Below, piece after piece: positions 61,501 to 64,000 of a stretch of 64,000 nucleotides of DNA; position 1 is the first letter of the stretch; every line of letters begins with the position of its first letter. The notes under the pieces were generated by a model that had not been told where the DNA came from, did not search any database, and saw only the letters and a list, made by a program, of their open reading frames with translations. A program made the position numbers and the translations under genes. Origin of the DNA: Tolypeutes matacus (taxonomy: Eukaryota > Chordata > Mammalia > Cingulata > Chlamyphoridae); the NCBI GenBank assembly GCA_026826555.1, contig JAKSZT010054568.1, positions 10,008,085 to 10,072,084 of the forward strand, given 5' to 3'.

Positions 61501-61505
61501 CATCT
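49463..61505 (-). CDS. DDX1: DDX1, DEAD-box RNA helicase 1, 3' part of the gene (eight terminal coding exons)
   Basis: DDX1 is an ATP-dependent RNA/RNA-DNA helicase of the DEAD-box family. It acts in nucleus and cytoplasm, in the tRNA-ligase complex, 3'-end processing and RNA granules (established knowledge). Seen here: eight minus-strand exons at 61359-61505, 53751-53842, 52359-52431, 51476-51548, 51328-51370, 50567-50662, 50262-50382 and 49463-49593. All introns are GT..AG and the phases join exactly into ~257 codons plus TGA. The product carries motif IV (AIIFCRTK), motif V (DVAARGID) and motif VI (HRIGRVGR, with V where most DEAD-box proteins have T), then the DDX1-specific tail ending NQLFRTF. 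If the full length is 740 aa, the visible part is about residues 484-740: RecA2 plus C-terminus. RecA1 (Walker A, DEAD) and the inserted SPRY domain are outside the window. No frameshift or internal stop is present, so the gene looks intact here. The match to DDX1 rests on recognised protein sequence. Confidence 0.97.
50217..50248. repeat. (AAAAT)n microsatellite
   Basis: Five or so tandem AAAAT units in the last DDX1 intron, close to the donor of the penultimate exon. Confidence 0.9.
50262..50382 (-). CDS. DDX1: DDX1 penultimate coding exon
   Basis: This 121-bp exon has 40 codons from [11 protein letters not shown] to YGQKRAVG, plus one base of Gly (about residues 658-697). Human has KRAA where this has KRAV, as far as I recall. 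Acceptor TTCTTAG, donor GTAAGC. An (AAAAT)n microsatellite lies about 16 nt into the following intron. Confidence 0.96.
50567..50662 (-). CDS. DDX1: DDX1 coding exon, cysteine-containing C-terminal extension
   Basis: This 96-bp exon is exactly 32 codons, [18 protein letters not shown] through WYNEMQ (about residues 626-657). Three Cys and a His (HVC, GC, GGC) lie in this DDX1-specific extension beyond the helicase core. Acceptor AATTTAG, donor GTAAGA. The exon is in phase 0 at both ends. Confidence 0.96.
50849..50896. repeat. A-tract / (TA)n / T-tract palindromic low-complexity block
   Basis: About a dozen A, then ~12 TA steps, then about a dozen T. The block is nearly self-complementary and lies in the DDX1 intron 50663-51327. 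It could form a cruciform or be a site of replication slippage. Confidence 0.85.
51328..51370 (-). CDS. DDX1: DDX1 short coding exon after motif VI
   Basis: This 43-bp exon completes an Arg codon, then gives 14 codons [14 protein letters not shown] (about residues 612-625), the last strand and helix of RecA2. Human DDX1 as I recall it reads VATEKEK here, so A for T would be a mild substitution. Acceptor CTTTCAG, donor GTAATC. It lies between a 105-bp and a 665-bp intron. Confidence 0.95.
51438..51468 (-). repeat. (TG)n/(CA)n microsatellite next to a DDX1 splice donor
   Basis: About 31 bp of alternating TG on the DDX1 sense strand, with two CG interruptions, starting 8 nt after the donor of the motif VI exon. 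It makes up almost a third of a 105-bp intron. UG repeats in RNA are known ligands of TDP-43 and CELF proteins, so a splicing effect is possible but only inferred. Confidence 0.9.
51476..51548 (-). CDS. DDX1: DDX1 coding exon encoding motif VI (arginine finger)
   Basis: This 73-bp exon encodes [18 protein letters not shown] through RAER (about residues 587-611). HRIGRVGR is motif VI, and its arginines include the ATP-contacting arginine finger. The donor GTACTG is followed 8 nt into the intron by a (TG)n tract. The next intron is only 105 bp. Acceptor TTTACAG. Confidence 0.96.
51640..52020 (+). mobile_element. LINE-1 3' end with poly(A), in a DDX1 intron, antisense to the gene
   Basis: An L1-type 3'UTR (ATGCTTTAATATGTGTTCAT, ACCACATTAATGAAGGATTT) ends in ~20 A at 52000-52020. 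It fills almost half of the 810-bp intron between the motif V and motif VI exons. Confidence 0.8.
52359..52431 (-). CDS. DDX1: DDX1 coding exon encoding motif V
   Basis: This 73-bp exon has 24 codons beginning [16 protein letters not shown] and ending HGVPY, plus one base of the next Val codon (about residues 563-586). DVAARGID is helicase motif V, which couples ATP and RNA binding. Acceptor TCTGTAG, donor GTAAAA. Confidence 0.96.
52432..53750. other. DDX1 intron, nothing further recognised
   Basis: 1319 bp of AT-rich intron between the exon starting PDKKGH and the motif V exon. No repeat that I can name with confidence. Confidence 0.5.
53751..53842 (-). CDS. DDX1: DDX1 coding exon ([10 protein letters not shown]... 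region)
   Basis: This 92-bp exon completes the split Gly codon, then gives 30 codons from PDKKGHQYS to NLERFK (about residues 533-562). It includes the [16 protein letters not shown] segment, the DDX1 version of the HG..Q..R motif that contacts RNA in RecA2. Acceptor CCCTAG, donor GTATTG. It lies between the 7.5-kb intron upstream and a 1.3-kb intron downstream. Confidence 0.96.
54046..56105 (-). mobile_element. LINE-1 3' half, in a DDX1 intron, interrupted by an LTR
   Basis: Reverse L1 phrases continue on both sides of the LTR at 54499-55129: CTTACAGAACAGTCATGTA on the left; CTTATTTCACTCAGCATAAT, TTGATGGACACAGGTTG and CACTCCCACCAACAGTGAAG on the right. It has the same orientation as DDX1. 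Confidence 0.88.
54499..55129 (+). mobile_element. Solo LTR, ERVL-MaLR-like
   Basis: Begins TGTAGCAGTTTGGCAG and ends GACTAATACA, giving TG..CA ends. AATAAATGTCCTTTATAAAA lies near the 3' end and is followed by TTTCTGGTATTTTGCATCAG. It is inserted in L1 sequence, with CCCTC and CCCCT as imperfect flanks. Same family as 14039-14731. No viral genes. Confidence 0.8.
56110..56900 (+). mobile_element. LINE-1 3' end, in a DDX1 intron, antisense to the gene
   Basis: GATGGAATATCATGCAGCAG, GAACCTGAAGGCATTATG and GGACAAATGCTATATGATTG are L1 3' phrases. The end GATTGTACACTTTGGGTAGA with ATTAATATGTATCAAC recurs at 9263 and 44050. An internal A-run lies at 56397-56416. Confidence 0.8.
56905..57420 (-). 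mobile_element. LINE-1 ORF2 3' fragment carrying a composite SINE
   Basis: Reverse ORF2 phrases TGTTCCACTGGTCTACGTG and CACTGTAGCTATGTAGTTAT lie on either side of the SINE pair at 56997-57219. Confidence 0.8.
56997..57219 (-). mobile_element. Composite SINE of two tRNA-Ala-derived modules
   Basis: Two reverse tRNA-like modules (57019-57096 and 57133-57200) are joined by a T-rich linker. The pair lies between one perfect duplication, CCAGTACCATGCTGTTTTT, at 56978-56996 and 57220-57238. Confidence 0.88.
57421..58434. other. DDX1 intron, unassigned
   Basis: About 1 kb without a repeat or exon that I can name. Confidence 0.45.
58945..59230 (+). mobile_element. LINE-1 3' end nested in older LINE-1
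   Basis: CCATGGCCTATAGTTACTGT, TTGCATCAATGCCAAAGATG and TAATAGTCTGATGATATCAT, then a T-run and an A-run at 59212-59230. Confidence 0.65.
59603..59970 (+). mobile_element. Composite SINE of two tRNA-derived modules
   Basis: The first module starts AGGAAGTGGATGTGGCTCAA with box B-like GGGTTCGATTCC; the second starts GGAGCTGAGGTGGCTCAAGC. A/G-rich linkers and an (AAAT)-type tail follow. Flanks ATAAATAAAGC (~59592-59602) and AAATAAATAAAGC (to ~59981) form one duplication around the whole 370-bp unit. Confidence 0.85.
60490..60913 (+). mobile_element. Composite SINE of two tRNA-derived modules
   Basis: Head GGGGCGGATGTGGCTCAAAT, then a second head GGAACTGAGGTGGCACAGGT near 60714. Perfect 15-bp target-site duplication TATATTGACAGTGTT at 60475-60489 and 60914-60928. 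An internal GTGAGCCCCCAGGCCCC / GTGAGCCCCCCAGGCCCC duplication is also seen. Confidence 0.9.
61359..61505 (-). CDS. DDX1: DDX1 coding exon encoding motif IV, start of RecA2 (first exon visible)
   Basis: This 147-bp exon starts with two bases completing a Glu codon, then reads [13 protein letters not shown] onward for 48 codons to QQGG plus one base of the next Gly codon (about residues 484-531). AIIFCRTK is motif IV of the second RecA domain. The acceptor is AG at 61506-61507 and the donor GT at 61357-61358. The acceptor is odd because a (TGG)4-like run sits between a T-rich stretch and the AG. The preceding exon, which should encode the HVDDVH-type region before this point, is not found up to 64000. 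Confidence 0.96.
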
Positions 61506-61666
61506 CTTGAAGACCACCACCACCACAAAAAACAAACACACAAACAGAGTTTCAATCTGCAGTTGTCATGAACACACATACTTATAGTCTTATATTGACT
61601 GCTTGACTGTCCAAATGAGTCTGCTTTACTACGAGCATTATAGACAAGGACAAAAAGTAACAAGAG

Positions 61667-61812
61667 AGGGGGTCGGATGTAGCTCAACTGGTTGGGCGTC
61701 TGTCTCCCATATNNNNNNNNNNNNNNNNNNNNNNNNNNNNNNNNNNNNNNNNNNNNNNNNNNNNNNNNNNNNNNNNNNNNNNNNNNNNNNNNNNNNNNNN
61801 NNNNNNNNNNNN
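61667..61812 (+). mobile_element. tRNA-derived SINE, interior lost in an assembly gap
   Basis: The head reads AGGGGGTCGGATGTAGCTCA to CTCCCATAT, then 100 N (61713-61812). The target-site duplication AAAAAGTAACAAGAG is perfect at 61652-61666 and 61813-61827, so the gap hides only SINE body and tail. Confidence 0.9.
61713..61812. other. Assembly gap (100 N)
   Basis: Placeholder-length run of N inside a SINE. Confidence 0.98.
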
Positions 61813-61827
61813 AAAAAGTAACAAGAG

Positions 61828-62079
61828 TGTGTGAAATAGTGGGTTAATCTGTTTTTCATTTATTTTTGTTTCTGTTGATGTTTCTACACCAGTTTATGTG
61901 GTACACTCATAGCCATATCTCTTGAGGGAAAACACACACACACACATGAATACACACATACAAGCCCACACCAACTTTGTTCTTACCTCTAACGGAGAAC
62001 TAAGCCTATTGTGCCTGGCGTTAACTACTCCTCAATGCTCAACAATTTATTCTTCAATTATTTTAATGCCTTTTAAAAA
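61828..62079. other. DDX1 intron upstream of the first visible exon, unassigned
   Basis: AT-rich with a short (CA)8 at 61931-61946. No exon. Confidence 0.5.
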
Positions 62080-62090
62080 TAATTAGTGTC

Positions 62091-62292
62091 GGGAGGCGGC
62101 TGTGGCTCGGTCAGTGGGGCTCCCGTTTACCATATGGGAGGCCCCGGGTTCGGTTCCCGGGGCCTCCTGGTGAAGGCAGGCCCGCCGGCACGGCGTGGTT
62201 GGCTGACCCAGCGAGCACGGACGGCAAGGGGGGGATAAATTGAATAGATGAATGGGATCTTTAAAAAAAAAATCTTAAAAAAAAAAAAATAA
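62091..62292 (+). mobile_element. DAS-type tRNA-Ala-derived SINE, long type
   Basis: Head GGGAGGCGGCTGTGGCTCGG, box B-like GGTTCGGTTCC and an A-rich tail with AAT repeats. Flanks AATAATTAGTGT before and after form the duplication. Confidence 0.92.
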
Positions 62293-62666
62293 TAATAATA
62301 ATTAGTGTAATTTCTAGATCTAAACACCAGCAAGTTCATATTTCGTTCTCTGGAATAAGAAAGACCTTAACACCAAACGTAGTTAGTAATTTCTCAATCA
62401 TCATCCTCCAAATCAACTCTTTATTTTACAGTGTAAAGCTGAGCTATAGTTACCTCTCCACTATCTAATCCAGTACTTTAATTCTATAGCCCAACATATT
62501 TCTAAGGTTTCTCTGGTCATCTCTAACTACAGCATTAACTAAGCTGAAGTTCTGTAGAGAAGGATCCAGTGCTTCACCCCAGGCTGATCTTCTTGGGAGG
62601 AGGGCTGGGCTCTGAAGGAGATCACCAACACAAAGCCAATCTGCAAAGGCTGAAAGGTGATTTTGC

Positions 62667-62859
62667 TTTGTGTGTTTTTTTTTTTCTTTTCTTTTCTTTT
62701 TCCCTGTGTCTGCTTGTCTCCTTCTGTTGCATCATTTTGGTGCACCAGCTCACTGCGCCATGCGGGCCAGCTTGCCTTCACCAGGAGGCCCCGGGAATCG
62801 AACCCGGGGCCTCCCATATGGTAAACGGGAGCCCAACCAATTGAGCCACAGCCGCTTCC
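62667..62859 (-). mobile_element. DAS-type tRNA-Ala-derived SINE, long type
   Basis: The minus-strand head GGGAAGCGGCTGTGGCTCAA and a T/C-rich tail at 62676-62705. Target-site duplication TGAAAGGTGATTTT at 62649-62662 and 62860-62873. Confidence 0.92.
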
Positions 62860-63003
62860 CTGAAAGGTGATTTTACATTGGTTTGGTGGTTTTTGTTAGC
62901 TCCTAGAACTCAAGGATATCTATGCCATATCTCTTGTTGCAAACAAACTTAAGGAACAAATGGCTCAAGTACTAAACCCCAATGTTTTTGTTTTTGTTTT
63001 CTT

Positions 63004-63085
63004 TTGAGGAGGTACCAGGGATTGAACCCAGGACTTCGTACATGGGGAAGAAGGCACTCAACCACTGAGTTACACCTGCTCCCCT
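63004..63085 (-). mobile_element. tRNA-Ala-derived SINE, short type
   Basis: The reverse tRNA-like body GGAGGTACCAGGGATTGAAC to CACTGAGTTACACCTGCTCC, preceded by a T-rich tail. Confidence 0.88.
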
Positions 63086-63094
63086 TAAACCTCA

Positions 63095-64000
63095 GTGTCA
63101 ACATATTAAAATACTAAAATGTACAGGTGGTAACAAAAGATTACAAAACAAACAAAGAAACAAGAAATGATGGCCCATCCAAAGGAGCAAGATAAAAAAT
63201 TCAGAAAACATCAACAAAGACGACCAGATGGTGCACATCACTAGACAAAAACTTTAAAAAATGATCTTCAATATGCTCAAAGAGATAAAGGAAAACACAG
63301 AGAAAGAATTAAGACTATCAGAAAAGTGATGAATGACCAATATGAGAATCTCAATAAAAAGACAGAAATTGGGGGGCCAGTGTAGCTCAAGTGGTTGAGC
63401 ACCTGCTTCCCAAGTATGAGGTCTCAGGTTCAATCCCCAGTACTTCCTAAAAACAAAACAAACAAATAAACAACAAAACCAACTCTCACTGGGGAATTAC
63501 AGCTTAGTGGTTGAACACCTGCTTCCCATGCAAGGTCCTGGGTTCAATCCCCGGTACCTCCTTAAAAAAGACAGAAATTTAAAAAATGAACCAAACAAAT
63601 CCTGAAGTTAAAGACCACAATAACTGAAATGAAAAATACCCTAGAGGGTTTCAACAGCAGATGAGAGATGACAGAAGGAAGAATCAGTAAACTCAAAGTC
63701 AGGACAAGTGAAATGATTTAGGCTAAGGAGCAGAAAGAAAAAAGAATGAAAAAAAAGTGAACAGACTCTAAGAGACTTGTGGGACACCATATAGCTTACT
63801 AATATATGCATTACGGGAGTCTCAGAGGAAAAGAAAGGAACAGAAGGAACATTCAAAGAAATAATGACAGAAAACTTCCCAAATTTAATGAAAGACATAA
63901 ATATGGTTATTCAGTAAGCCCATGAACCCCAAAAAGGATGGGCTCAACGAGAACCACTATCAGACACATAGTAATCAAACTGTCATATGCCAAGGATAAG
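63095..64000 (+). mobile_element. LINE-1 / HAL1-type ORF1-region fragment, runs off the window
   Basis: Purine-rich ORF1-like text containing CAGAAAACTTCCCAAATTTA, ATGAAAGACATAAATATGG and GACACATAGTAATCAAACTG. The ORF1 frame is broken. A composite SINE is nested at 63371-63564. Confidence 0.75.
63371..63564 (+). mobile_element. Composite SINE of two tRNA-Ala-derived modules
   Basis: Module 1 reads GGGGGGCCAGTGTAGCTCAA to CCCCAGTACTTCCT; module 2 reads GGGGAATTACAGCTTAGTGG to CCGGTACCTCCT. One perfect duplication, AAAAAGACAGAAATT, flanks the pair at 63356-63370 and 63565-63579. It is inserted in L1. Confidence 0.9.

Noticed and set aside
62091..62170. tRNA gene-like sequences at this and other SINEs
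   Set aside because: Box A/B and cloverleaf-like arms are the tRNA-derived heads of SINEs, with A-rich tails and target-site duplications. They are diverged and not functional tRNA genes.
61506..64000. Search for the next upstream DDX1 exon
   Set aside because: No minus-strand segment encoding the expected region upstream of MWSEAIK was found. The gap at 61713-61812 is accounted for by a SINE.

Overview
This window is mammalian nuclear DNA, most probably from a xenarthran and best explained by an armadillo. It is full of tRNA-Ala-derived SINEs with target-site duplications (the DAS-SINE type described from armadillos), mammalian L1 and L2 LINEs, MIR SINEs, MER5-type hAT elements and ERVL-MaLR LTRs. 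It also carries spliced exons with GT..AG introns. There is no sign of bacterial or viral gene organisation. Three assembly gaps are present: 18000-18099, 33689-33698 and 61713-61812.

The one protein-coding gene I can support is DDX1 (DEAD-box RNA helicase 1). It lies on the minus strand between about 49262 and 61505. Eight consecutive 3'-terminal coding exons are present, and their phases join without error into the last ~257 codons, about residues 484-740 if the protein has the usual 740 residues. They encode the second RecA-like helicase domain (motifs IV, V and VI) and the conserved C-terminal tail, followed by a stop codon and a ~200 bp 3'UTR with an AATAAA signal. The 5' exons (RecA1, SPRY) lie beyond the right edge. 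The largest visible intron (53843-61358, 7.5 kb) is packed with L1, MaLR and SINE insertions.

The left 49 kb lies downstream of the DDX1 3' end. In human the DDX1 3' end faces MYCN across roughly 0.3 Mb of non-coding DNA, so by inference this stretch is the DDX1-proximal part of that interval. I find no certain gene in it. Layout: 1-1.56 kb L1; 2-8 kb mixed MIR/MaLR/unique DNA plus a poly(T)-bordered retroposon-like stretch near 7.2 kb; 8.4-10 kb nested SINE/L1; 11.5-11.9 kb hAT elements; 14.0-14.7 kb a solo MaLR-like LTR; 15.4-16.1 kb L1 with MLT1; 17.8-18.2 kb a long pyrimidine tract with a gap; 22.9-23.2 and 32.0-32.85 kb CpG-rich blocks; 23.6-24.2 kb L1; 24.6-30 kb AT-richer DNA with enhancer-like composition and a degenerate LINE block; 33.6-33.84 kb a minisatellite; 39.9-40.5 kb L1 ORF2 remnant; 43-45.1 kb two CTCF-like motifs flanking an exon-like segment at 44.28-44.62 kb; 48.4-48.8 kb two SINEs.

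The points most worth a second look are five SINE insertions in which two tRNA-derived modules share one target-site duplication, a (TG)n tract 8 nt from the splice donor of the DDX1 motif VI exon inside a 105-bp intron, the pair of same-orientation CTCF-like motifs downstream of DDX1, and the exon-like segment between them. I found no evidence for a wholly new biological system.
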